Below the pieces are notes generated by a model that did not search any database, was not told the DNA's origin, and saw nothing but the letters and a program-made list of their open reading frames with translations. DNA of 64,000 nt from contig CM043965.1 in assembly GCA_014529385.2 (NCBI GenBank), forward strand, positions 16,492,912 to 16,556,911. Reading direction: 5' to 3'. This document shows, one piece after another, positions 1 through 10,221 of this stretch (the stretch's first letter is position 1; every line of letters starts with the position of its first letter). Both the position numbers and the translations under genes were made by a program. The DNA is from Adiantum capillus-veneris. Taxonomy: Eukaryota > Streptophyta > Polypodiopsida > Polypodiales > Pteridaceae.

Positions 1-3000
1 ATGTCAGAATTCAACAAAAAGCTCAGCCTATGTTTAGAGGTAGCAAGGAGGAGTATGCCATGAAAATTGGGCACAAAATGGGTCACGAAATCACCAAGAA
101 CCAAGAGTTCTAGCAGTTTCAGTCTACAAATGGTCATTTTAGGTCTAACCTGTGATAAAAGGATCATAAATCCAAAATTCTATGTCAAATGGCTTAGAAT
201 ATGTGTCAGAACATGGATCGCGATCCATGTACCTCTCAGCAAGATTCTGAAAGAGTTCAAAATTACAAACCAGTGGTTCTATACAAGATAAATACAGGGC
301 AAATGATGTTAGGACAATGCATAAATGTTGATTTCGAAGTTCAAAGCAGACGTGTGAGAAACCAAAGTGCCAAAGAGAAACACTCAAATTTCAAAGTTTG
401 TAAAATCTAGCTAAAAGTGACTTCAAAGTCCTTGAATTTTCTCAGCTGGATCTCCAACCTCAAATGAAATCAATAAGTATTAAAAAATGATAGGCAAATG
501 GACAGCAAGGTGATCCTCAGATACAAATCACCCGAAGTCAAGGAAACATCAAAGACCAATCTAGGGAATTGATAAAAAAGGGGTCCAAAAAACAGATATG
601 GTGAAAGTCAGAAAAATATGGCCATAAACTAAGAAATGAAGAAAACTTAGGAAAAACATGCCCAAACTTGAAAAAATTTCACCATGTGCTAGGATGGACT
701 ATAGGAAGATGTGTGCCAATTGGCATTCCCAAACCCTACCCAACATGGATCGCAATCCATGTACCTTTTTCACCCAGCCAAGAATGGACATCACCATCTA
801 GTCCTAAATACTCTACAAAGTCTAGCCCTGAAGTACCAAGTCATTTGAATCTCAAAATCCAAACCAAAGAGCTCAAATTGTCTAAGTCTGTCAAAATTTC
901 CAAATTTGACCTAAAATCTCAACCAATGATCCAAACCCCAAAATTATTGGACCACAACATCACCTAGAGGTGCCCAACCAGGTGGTATGATCAAATCATC
1001 AAAATGTGCTTCAACATGGATTACGATCCATGTACCTCAGAGTCAAATTTCATCTATGATCTCTTGCTCTTGTGACTATAGTTTTCCTAGATGCACTGGT
1101 GAAGTTTGGTAAAATCTGGAGTAGTTTTGACAGAGCTATGCTTATTTCTCATTTTATGGTCAAAGTTTGCGTTTTTCTATTTCTAGACAATCTTTTGATC
1201 ATTTCCTAACTCTAAAATCAACTTGAAATAGGTCCCAAGATGCCCCGCAGGAAAGCACAGAAGGAGTGGGGGTGGAAACTTATGAGATCATTGATATCTC
1301 ATCAAATGAGAAAGCTCACATCACTGATAAGGAGCTAGAAGCAATACCTACAAACATCTTCATCGAAAAGTTCCAAGCGGACGATGGAGTGATAGTCAAG
1401 ACCACCATATTTCCCAAGCAATTATGAACGATACACCAAAAATTTGAAGTGCTAGAAGGGGCCAGATGCCTACATTTGGACAGCTTCTTGAGATTACTGC
1501 CATGGGGAATAGATTTTTGGAGATCCATGAACTGATCAGCTCCATTCAATACAATGGGGAAGCAACACTTTAGACAAAGATGGGGCTATAGTCAAAGTAA
1601 AGATCACCCCGGAAATCATCAATGAAGCTCTTCATTTGTAGCAAGCAACCCACAACCTCTTGCACAAGACCAAGGCAATAGATAATGACAAGGCCTTCCT
1701 GAAGTAGAGAGGCCACAAATTGACCTATCAAGATCTAATCTACTTCGAGATGGAACTGCCTGTGCGGTTAATATCACAACACTTCAAAGTGCAAAAGCCA
1801 CCACAATACACGAAACCAATGGTGCATATGGAAGTGGTCATGGCAATGGGGATGGCAGAAATAAGGGTGGTCAACTGCAACTTTGGAACTTACATCCTTG
1901 AGAATTTAGTGGAAGAAAACATCAAAGGGAGTGATAAAAGCAAATCATACATGAATGCTGGACCAGTGTTGACCAGAATTTCCTACCAAGCCTTAGGCAT
2001 GATTGATGAATTACCACTTGCAGAAACATAGTTGGATTTAATTCATAAATCCAAAAGAGCAGTGAAGCCGATGGCAAGACCATCTACAAGACAACCATCA
2101 AAGACAAAGTAGACTGGGAAAAGCTCTAAAAAACCTAAGTCTGACAGCAAAAAGACAGAATCAAACGTGCCGCCTAGTAATGAAGTTAAATCAAAGGGAA
2201 GAGATACTCCCTCAGAGTATCAATCTTCAGAGGGGAAAAAGAAGACAAATTTACACTTAGGTGAACAAGAGTAAAAGCATTATCAAACAGAGCTACCAAA
2301 GCAATACCCATTACACAAGGATGGAGGTCTTTGGAACAAGCTCAAGCCCAAAGACAAAAACTTTGGCAACAAAGACATGAGGAAAAAAGAAACCTTGGAA
2401 TTGAAGCAGATGATGAAAGAAAGATAGTAAGTCAAAGGAGACAAACAAAACTGACATGGTAGAAATAAATCAAGAGGAGGAAGGTGGTTTAGAATTTTTT
2501 GAAAGTCATATAGAAAACATGCCATCAACAAATGATGCAAACGTACCTTTCCCCTACTCAAGAATCAGCTAACCCAAAGGTTGAGAAGGAATAGAAAGAG
2601 CACACAATGAATATACCCGAACAAACAACAGTCAAAGTGTTTCCAACAACACATACAATTCAAGAGGAGAAGGTTGAAATTCCAAAGATCAACCAGACTC
2701 CAACTAATCATGAAGCACAACATGAAAAAGAAAAGATAATGGAAGAGACAAACAAAACAGAGGTTGGCACTTCCGACCAAGCTCAAGGGAAACAACAAAA
2801 GCTAAGGTCGCCCCGTTAGCAGGCATTGGTAGATGAAGGGGCACAACTAATCAAGTCCTTTGACATTTACGCACATTTGGAACAAATCAAGCTACAATTT
2901 CAATGTCAAAGAGCACTCTACAACCTGCATGACTTGGAACTAGAGGATACCAAGAAAGAGGAAGCTAAAGAAGCTAAAGACAATCTGGAACTGCAACAAA

Positions 3001-4738
3001 GGATCGAGGAATTATAAACAATTCAAACACAACTCCCGTCAAAACTGCAAAGAGAACAAGAAAATGCTACATATTACTAAACGGAAGTTCAAGTCTTCAA
3101 TGAGGTAAATACAAATTTGCAGGTAGAACAACATCAGCTAGAAGAAGAGTTAGCCAAAGAGAAGCACAAGAATGCAAAACTCTGAGAGTCATATGTAGTG
3201 GGTGAGCAAGACACTTACACATATCTTAGCCATGCAAGAAATACCAACATCAGCGAGTACGTAAGCTCAACCAACTTTGCTGAGATAGGAACTACACGCT
3301 CAACCAACTTTGCTGACACAGGAACTACACAATCTAAAGAATGCCCTAGCTCAAGAACAATATAGCAGAAAAATCCTAACAGAAGGGCATCGAGCAATAC
3401 AAAAGGCCAAAGATGAGGAGATTGAACAAATCCAAAAACAACTTCCCAAAGCAAAGGAGGACATGGCTACTCAAAGTACGGTGTGTTAGATAACATTACA
3501 ACAAAAATATCGAACCATAAAAAGACAATGCAAGCCCAACCAGCCCCTGTAGAATTCTCTCACACAACAGGACAGGGACACAGGTGGCATATGAGTTCCA
3601 ACATACAGAGAGCCCAATACAAGCACATAAAAAACATTGCATGAGTTTGAAGATCTAGCTGAAACACAAATCCTCAAAATCGTTAGAGACAAAATTTAGC
3701 GGTGGATATCGAAAGTGAGTGATCCTTCACACAAAGAATATCTGCAATATGAACTCAAGGTGTTGGAATTAGATTCCCTTCTCATGATTACACATGATGA
3801 GGTTGTGAAAATCTGGGGCATGAAATGGTTGCACTTCGATTGATGAGGCAAGATGCTTTCTTATGGAAGAGAAAATGATGCCTACCATCGAGCCCAACCA
3901 AAAAGGGTATTAGAGGGATGTTCTTGTAACTACTATACAGGTACAAAAAATCATCGATAACTAGCAGACCTGGTGGAAGAGCTGGTTTGAGCAGCGTCCA
4001 ACATATGAATCTTATTACAGGAATTCCCCACAACATCTCAAGATTGACCCAACCTATTGTCTCATCAAAAGAAGGCGATCTTGGGATAGTTTCTATTCAT
4101 GGCAAAGCAAAAGACCCGTAGTGATCGACTACCAAGTAATAACATAGCTAGCCAATAATGGTCTCCCTCAAAGAAATATATGATTCACACACATCAAAGG
4201 ATTCATCAACATAATGAAAGAGGTTCCAGATCTTGGATGCTTAATTCTTGTGAAAATTTCCAAAATGCTAATCACATGCATCACAATGTTTAACAATATT
4301 GAGGCAGAAGAGCACACTTGGCAGGTGTTTGTGGAAGGAACTAGAGGCTTATGCTAGAATCTAGAAACTAAAGCTCCAAGCAAAAACATCATCATGGGAT
4401 TGTATGCACGAGTCATGTTTTTGCCCTCACACTACATGCAAACCTTTGAGGAGGCATTCATGACCGGATTCTTTGAAGTCGACTCATCAATATTGACAAA
4501 GGAACTGCTTTCTTGGCATATTACATCCAGATGACTCTCAGAAATAACCCCTTCAGAGAGCTGGAAACAAAGATTGAGATTGAAGCACGAGCAGAGAAAT
4601 TCAGGCGACTCACAGGGACACTAGAAAAAAGAATGCGGGACTACTAAAGACTCCAGTCATTAGCACAACAAGCCAAAATACACAAACACAGACAGATGCA
4701 GTTTGCACGAGGACGTGCAATAAATAGAAAGGGGGGAA
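1..4738 (+). pseudogene. Decayed internal region of an LTR element with an unknown large ORF
   Basis: Coding-like segments with many stops and frameshifts run from about 1200 to 4640. The clearest is 1720-2031 (about 104 codons, ending near an LTRISYQALGM stretch). Others lie at about 1320-1550, 2607-3017 (a Lys/Glu/Gln-rich, probably coiled-coil part) and 4000-4640. No gag, zinc knuckle, protease, RT or integrase motif is visible. The region runs into a purine tract (4727-4738) and a TG-starting LTR, so I infer that it is the interior of an LTR retroelement whose left end lies outside the window. A related decayed copy is on the minus strand at about 52900-54850, where an LTRILYHAVGM stretch aligns. 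The function of the encoded protein is unknown. Positions 1-1200 hold no ORF I trust. Confidence 0.5.
211..1032. repeat. Three copies of a 20-bp palindrome
   Basis: A perfect palindrome, ACATGGATCGCGATCCATGT, lies at 211-230. One-off and two-off versions lie at 743-762 and 1013-1032. Each is followed by ACCT. The changes in the two imperfect copies are C-to-T or G-to-A at the central CpG dinucleotides, as expected from decay of methylated cytosine. The role is unknown; within a retroelement leader such palindromes can act in RNA dimerisation or protein binding, which is inference here. Confidence 0.75.
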
Positions 4739-5640
4739 TGTTTGAAGGATGCAGCTGACCGTCACCTAAAGAGCCAACTACATGCCACACTTCGCTGTAT
4801 TCTATCTTTTTTTCCAAAAGAAGCCTTGTAGTTAGCAAGTAATGATTCTTGAAGTGTTAATCTAGTCCATTATTCTCTATTGCCCACTTAAAACCTACAG
4901 GCCTTGTAAAGTGGCCAATGGCCGTGGGAAAGGGTCCCAAGTTTTTGGGTCAAAACCCTTAGTTTGAGAGATAACATTATCATTATCTCAAATGTTTTTT
5001 TGGACGGTGACTGGGAGTTGCAAGTCTGCTACTTATTGGAATCAATCTTTCTCTTTGACTACCAATCAAAAATCGATTCTGATTAGTACATTGTATTCCT
5101 TGTCTCTTGCGCCTTAATCTAAGTGTAACCATTCTCATTTTTGTTGTGGTTTGCAACAACATGTTTGTGAGCTAACTACATGGATTTGAGTGCTAAAATG
5201 GTTATTTTTTATGTTTTGACCTTGGAAGAGTGCTTCTATGCTATAGAGCCACCTTTTTGAATAGTTCTATTGCAATTTTTTGCACATTTTTTGGGATGGA
5301 TCGTGATTTTGGCACCTTCCTAGATGACCACAGAACTTGGTAGGATTGTGCCTTTAGGTGTTGTAATACTCCTCCTTAAGTTTCTTTGCAATCCAACACT
5401 GTTTGGACGTCGAAAAGGTGTGATGACCTAGAGTGATGAGATTGGACATATGTAGATTTCCAGACTAGAGAGTGGTGAATTTTCTAAAAGTAGTTAATCG
5501 TGTAGTTCCGTAGGTTCACTTCTTGAGACTGACAATCTCAAAGAGTCTCCGTTCCCCATCTCAAGTCGCTTCCATGAGTATTGACATATGTTAGTGCCGA
5601 ATAGCTATGCTATAGACGTCCGTCGCGTGACCCGCTAACA
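4727..5640 (+). mobile_element. Polypurine tract and 3' LTR of the left-edge element
   Basis: The purine tract AGAAAGGGGGGAA directly precedes a TG at 4739. The LTR most likely ends at CCCGCTAACA (5640), giving about 902 bp with TG...CA ends. No partner LTR is in the window, so the 3' boundary is inferred from the CA end and from its likeness to the CCGCAACA end of the solo LTR at 62155. A small inverted repeat (GAGATAA...TTATCTC) lies near 4968-4990. Confidence 0.5.
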
Positions 5641-7250
5641 CTCATTAGCTTCGCTAGCTTCTCTTACTTGTTTCCATAGTTCATTAATACCATTTATTTC
5701 TCACATTCCTATGGTATGCATGGGTGGAAAATATCATAAGACTGATCCATGGTATTCATCACTATCTTTAGCCCTTCTACTGGTTTTTTGGGCTCTGGAT
5801 CATGCTTCTCACTAGAATCTAGCTCTATTTGCTCCTTGTTTGGTGGAATTCTTGGTTATGGTGGGTCAATTATCACATCTTCAGGATTTTCAATTGGAGG
5901 CTCTAGTAAAGCTCTAGTTTTGCCTATGGATATGTCAACCACCTTTGTTCTTGAGTTTGATTGTTTTTGACATGTGCTTTTAATGGTTTTTTAACCCTCT
6001 CTACCAAAACCAATCCTTCTAAACTAGCACTCTTGGGTTCCTCAACTATGCTTGGCTTTGGTCATATTACCTCAGGGGTTTCCTCTTCCTTGTTTGTTTC
6101 TTCTTCAAGTTTCCTCACTCTCTCTTTCGTTTGTTTCAGTTCTGCAGATAAGGAAGTTTGTTCAAATTCCTTCCTAGCTTTCATTCTAGCATTCCTAGCT
6201 TTCCATGTGTTTCTATGTCTTTTATGTTCAAGGTTAGGTGTATCTATTTTTGGTTCTTCTATGATGGGTTCATTTGCCGGTTGCTGAGCTTGTACTCTTG
6301 TGATACCTGGATTGGTCTCATATTTTTGTTTTTTGATCCACTACTCAATGGTGTTTCCTCTAGTATGTTCAGATTACTTTTCCTCCTTTGTTACGGTTCT
6401 TCGGGCAATCAAAAATCAAATGAGTGATTCCACAATCAAGACAATATGCATTCACTCTTACTAGATCTCTATGTGAGGACAATGTTTCATCAGGTGGTCA
6501 TCACCACACTTATAACATGATCCTTTAGTTTGTTGAGGTGCTCCTTGAGTAGCTCTTTGCTGATAAGCAAGGTTTGATACCACTAATCCTCCACTAGCTA
6601 TGAATATTAATGTGCGTTTTCCAAACTGTATCTTCCTTCTCCAGAAGCGTGTGCAGTAGTCGGTAGTCCAATAGATCTAATCATGCTCCATGGTTCTGGT
6701 GATTTTGGTTCTTCAAGTGGATAATATTCCATATTGGTCATATAACTACTAGGCCCTCTTAATATGAAGGGATTGACACAAGTGCCTACTTCTCTGGCTC
6801 TTCTATATTTGGTGCATATCTAAATCCTATAGGTCTCATTCTTGGTGGTGGTGGTTGTTGTCCTAAGATTGGTTGTGGTCTTTCAACTCTTGCTGGTCCC
6901 ATAAGCATTTCTGTTATCTTGGTATTGGTGGAACTTGTGCTTATGCTAATTGGGCTTGTGGGGAAAATTGTTGTAATAGCACACTCCAGTTGTGTGATTT
7001 GTCCATTTTTTCTCTATCACACACCATTTAGGTTGCCTAACTTGCATCTTAGCAAACAGAGTAATCCTCTTGATCACTTCTTTCATGACTTGCTCTTTAT
7101 TAGCAGAAATTCGGATTTTTTTGTATTGACTTGGGAGACTTGGATCCACTTTGCTGTGAGGAAATATTTTCATATAAAGAAATTAGAGAAGCAAATTCTT
7201 CACATGGTTAACACTTGTGACACAAATGGCTTGCCACTTGTTTGAATGTT
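5641..7250 (-). pseudogene. Decayed gag-like ORF with two short-spaced zinc knuckles
   Basis: On the minus strand the region reads as a broken nucleocapsid-like protein. Two Cys-His boxes follow one another at about 6484-6530 (C-YK-C-GDD-H-LMKH-C) and 6401-6452 (C-LD-C-GIT-H-LIFD-C). Both have CX2CX3HX4C spacing, one residue shorter than the usual CX2CX4HX4C, and they are in different frames. Downstream, 6290-5960 encodes a Lys/Glu-rich, probably coiled-coil stretch. Upstream, 7173-6946 is an open stretch rich in basic residues. The hydrophobic plus-strand ORFs over 5749-6427 are the antisense of this coding strand. Family assignment beyond retroelement gag-like is not possible by eye. Confidence 0.5.
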
Positions 7251-7359
7251 ACCAACTATCTTCTCCTTAAGGAGGTAGCTTCAACTATAGATAGAGACCT
7301 TCTTCTCTCACTTGGGCATCGTATCGTATCAAGCTAAGCCCTAACCTCTTAACCACACT

Positions 7360-7578
7360 TCCATGAAATCAAGCCAAGATCTCTTGAGCCAAGCACCTCC
7401 ACACTGTCAATCCAAGCTCTCACGCGACAAACTCCCCCACTCTATCAAGCCAAGCTCCTCCACTCCATCAAGCCAATCTCTCTCAAGACAAGCTCCACCA
7501 CTTTATTAAGCCAAGCTCTCTTGAGCCAAGCTCCTCCACTCCATTAAGCTCTTCCACTCTATCAAGCCAAGCTCATAC
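7360..7578. repeat. Short tandem repeat, AAGCCAAGCTC-type units
   Basis: Imperfect units containing AAGCCAAGCTC and CTCCACTCCATC recur about every 20-40 bp through this stretch. Confidence 0.6.
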
Positions 7579-7589
7579 TACTATCATCA

Positions 7590-8262
7590 TGTACTATTCT
7601 TGCCCTCACAACTATCATTGTAAACTCTCATGCACTCTATATTATACTTTCTTACCTAATAAAGCCTTATTGTTGGTGGTTAAAGAAACATGTAAAAGGG
7701 AATCTCTTCTTGCTCCTTCATCAAATTGGAATTTGAGTAATAAAAGGTGTGTCACACTCCTCATATCATGCTCAAGTTTGTGTGGGAGTTGTATACTATG
7801 ATTTTCTTCTTTTCTCTTCCAATCTTTATTTTTCTTTGTCCTTAGTACTTAGAAATCTCTCATCTTGATTACCAATGTTAACACACTTTTGATAATTACT
7901 AGTGTTTCTTTTTGAGCCTGAAAAATTGTGAAAAATTCTTCTTTCTCTAAGAGTTTATCCTTTGCATGGTTTTGCTATGAATCAAGAAGATTTAATATAT
8001 ACACAGCTTGTCCCAATTGCTAAGAAAGATATGTATATCATTGTGAGCACTAAACTACAATTCCAAAGGATACTTTGTAGCATGTTTGGGCCACAAAGAT
8101 TAGTCACCATTAATGCATCATTAACCCCTTTTATCCTACCCATGATTAGATATGAATCGAGCTTTGATGTTTTCATATTTGTGTTGTTTTAAGTGAGGGA
8201 TTTTGTGTAGATGTGTGTGCAAGAGATAAAAACTCTCGAGCAACAATGCCAACTTTTCAACA
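7590..8262 (+). mobile_element. Decayed LTR-like segment carrying micro-ORF B
   Basis: This segment ends in CA at 8262, just before a primer-site-like sequence. That matches the 3' end of the LTR at 16104-18134, where micro-ORF B also sits about 200 bp before the LTR end. The left boundary is not defined. Apart from the B ORF and this end, similarity to the 16104 LTR is weak, so it is a related but different family. Confidence 0.4.
7977..8192 (+). CDS. Micro-ORF B, third copy (71 codons)
   Basis: A small intact ORF starting MNQED and ending FDVFIFVLF. The start at 7977 is chosen over 7962 because MNQED is also the start of the B copy at 17719. The two proteins align over their whole length with one length change and share LQFQR, FILPMIRY and DVFIFVLF. 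The protein has a basic N-terminal half, a central FGP-type turn and a hydrophobic C-terminus; there is no signal peptide or known catalytic motif. It resembles micro-ORF A in pattern, so the two are probably paralogues. It lies in the putative LTR, about 75 bp upstream of the primer-site-like sequence. No A ORF is visible just upstream. Function unknown. Confidence 0.55.
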   Translation: MNQEDLIYTQLVPIAKKDMYIIVSTKLQFQRILCSMFGPQRLVTINASLTPFILPMIRYESSFDVFIFVLF

Positions 8263-8290
8263 TTATTTTTGGTGAACTTGATGCAAATAA
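8263..8290 (+). promoter_or_regulatory. Primer-binding-site-like sequence, decayed
   Basis: TTATTTTTGGTGAACTTGAT, followed by a GCAAATAAGCC-type stretch, matches the sequence after the LTR at 18135 (TATTTTTGGTGAACCCGAC). The TGG start immediately after an LTR end fits a tRNA primer site; the tRNA was not identified. Confidence 0.45.
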
Positions 8291-8485
8291 GCCAGCGTGA
8301 GGGTTTACAAAGGTGTTTCAAGGCTTCAAACCATGGCAAAACAACAAGGCTATCAAGGTATGCAATGTGATGTTGGAACAATGCAAATGTTTCAAGATTT
8401 TCCTACGTTCATGTAGCAGCCACAAGCTACCAAAGGAGACAAGTCTCAATCGCAAAGGTGCTTTGTGGGACTCCATAAATGCCAA
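8291..8485. other. Unassigned remnant after the primer site
   Basis: Sequence between the decayed LTR and the next repeat. It should be the start of the element's interior, but no recognisable gag motif remains. Confidence 0.3.
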
Positions 8486-9055
8486 GCCTTGCTATCTTAT
8501 TGTAGTGATAGTGAGAACCACGAAAATGAATGTCATACTGTGGGATGCAATCAACCCAACTAGTGCATGCAGGCTACGAGAGGTTGTAAATATCTCAAAA
8601 AACACATTCAATCCCTATCTGACTCAAATCTACACTCTATTGCATGTCAATCAGTAGAAGCAAACTATGACGCTGCAAACAAATGTCATCAGTTCACTAA
8701 GCAAATGACATCCAAACGAGACAAAACTTATAGAATGGATAGACAACATCTACAGACATATGTCTATGCCCTCAAATCTCCCTTTTGACCACTTGCCAAA
8801 ATTGCACTTATTATCTACAGGGTAGATTTGACCGAACCGTTTTCAGCCACGAATACACCCTAGAGCTTGGCAATGAATTTTCTACATCCTTCAATACATA
8901 AAATGCAATTTTGTTAAGTAAATCTTGAGTTATGAGCACATTAAGGAGTAGGTGAGCAACAACAAAAACACAGTTTTACCGCAATAAAATCACAATATCA
9001 CAAAGAGATTTCACCTGTAAATGCAATGAAGCATAACACTTCAAAGGGGCACTTC
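8486..9055 (+). repeat. Interspersed repeat R1, copy 1
   Basis: About 570 bp shared in the same orientation with 45361-45930. Anchors include CTTATTGTAGTGATAGTGAG, CCAAACGAGACAAAACTT and CCACTTGCCAAAATTG. It has no long ORF and no clear ends; probably part of an old LTR or leader. Confidence 0.7.
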
Positions 9056-9061
9056 ACGAGG

Positions 9062-9740
9062 GAGACGATAGTGACTCTTTTTCTCGCTTCAGTAACAACG
9101 GTAAGCTAGGTTTTGAAGAAAATTGGGACTTGCCATATCAACAAGGAAGCCATAGATGGAGGAATCTTGGTACAATCTTGGGGATCATGATTCTAAGTAT
9201 TGTCTTGGAAGGAGATAAATTACTCAATTATCCTTTCACTTATGGTGGTAACAAGTCCTATCCTTTTGGGCATGAAGCAAGAAATCTTATTGTTGAGGGA
9301 TTTAATATTTATGTGATCACTCAAAAATTTTACGTGATCACAAATCGTTAATTTAAGTTAACAACCATATAAATTGGCTTTTTTCAAAATTGTTTTCTTC
9401 CTCCTTCATCCAATAGTTTAAATGCATGACTTTGTCAACATTAACAAAATATTCACCTTGCCAACTTGATGTTCACTCTAATGTCAGTTTGAGAGATTAC
9501 GTGAATTTGAAATCCCTGTTATTGTTAGGACATTGCAGGTGACAATCCTATTCTTTACCTGGGATCATGGAGGATATTGGCACAACATTCTGGAAGTCGT
9601 AGGCTTCCCATTTACTCAAAGGCAATTTGAGTTGTTGATCATTGATGATGCTCTAGCAAGGGAGCCTTGTCAAGACGTATTGCTTTTCTTGAAAATAGGT
9701 GAATGTCCCAGGGATCTCACTAATGGCCAAATGTAATGGC
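9062..9740 (+). pseudogene. Gypsy RNase H / integrase N-terminal remnant, split by a MITE
   Basis: Related to 63380-63816. The first part (DLxYQQGSHRWRNLG, then a HEARNLIV stretch) resembles a frameshifted RNase H core in which the usual xNEAEYEAL motif is degraded. The last part (LLIIDDALAREPCQD, then LKIGECPRDLTNGQM) resembles the linker into the integrase zinc domain of plant Ty3/gypsy elements. Relative to the 63-kb copy it carries a 224-bp insertion plus a duplicated 8-bp target. There is a stop after NGQM. The Ty3/gypsy assignment is from motif memory and moderate. Confidence 0.45.
9295..9518. mobile_element. hAT-type MITE, 224 bp
   Basis: The insertion is flanked by identical 8-bp repeats TTATTGTT (9287-9294 and 9519-9526). 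The related sequence without it, at 63599-63606, has a single TTATTGTT. The ends form imperfect terminal inverted repeats of about 31 bp: the left starts GAGGGATTTAATATTTATGT, and the right, read inward, starts CAGGGATTTCAAATTCACGT. An 8-bp duplication and CAGGG-like ends are typical of the hAT superfamily. It has no coding capacity, so it would need a transposase in trans. Confidence 0.85.
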
Positions 9741-10047
9741 TAGTTCAAAAGGCAACTAGATATTGAATCCTCTACTACTCAATTACAGAGCTAGAGACAT
9801 AAATGCCACTAGTTTGAAGGGGAAAGCTAATGAGGACAGCTTTTCAAATTTTGGTCCACCTCTCTTGGTATGTACTTGATGGCAAGGCTTCAAGGCTTTG
9901 TGGAGGAGGAGGGACCTGATGCATGAAAATCACAAAACTCTATGTATTTATTTTGTACATAGCTACGGTTCTGACACATTTGGATCTTGGAAATAAGGAG
10001 AGGTAGGAGCAAACCCTATGAAAAAAAACACTGGATGTTGATTCTAC
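9741..10047 (+). mobile_element. End of gypsy-like interior, polypurine tract and LTR start
   Basis: The purine tract GGAGGAGGAGGGACC (9902-9916) is followed by a TG-starting LTR at 9917. The same junction exists on the minus strand at 22357 and, truncated by the window edge, near 63985. The LTR is interrupted at 10048 by a further insertion and resumes at 12046. Confidence 0.55.
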
Positions 10048-10188
10048 TGAGAGCGGATTTGTTGAGATGGGGCTCAACTCAAGGCTCCCACCAGACAACC
10101 ACTCCGTGAGACCCTACACACGCATATTTCTTAGGGGCACCACCCTCTTTTATGGAGAAAGAAGGAAACCAAAACAAACCATATACAA

Positions 10189-10221
<33 letters not shown>

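Noticed and set aside
1316-1549. Minus-strand ORF as a gene
   Set aside because: The plus strand here aligns in order with the decayed large ORF, so the minus ORF is a shadow.
5749-6427. Hydrophobic plus-strand ORFs that look membrane-like
   Set aside because: The minus strand carries two Cys-His boxes and a basic coiled-coil stretch in the same place; the plus ORFs are its antisense.
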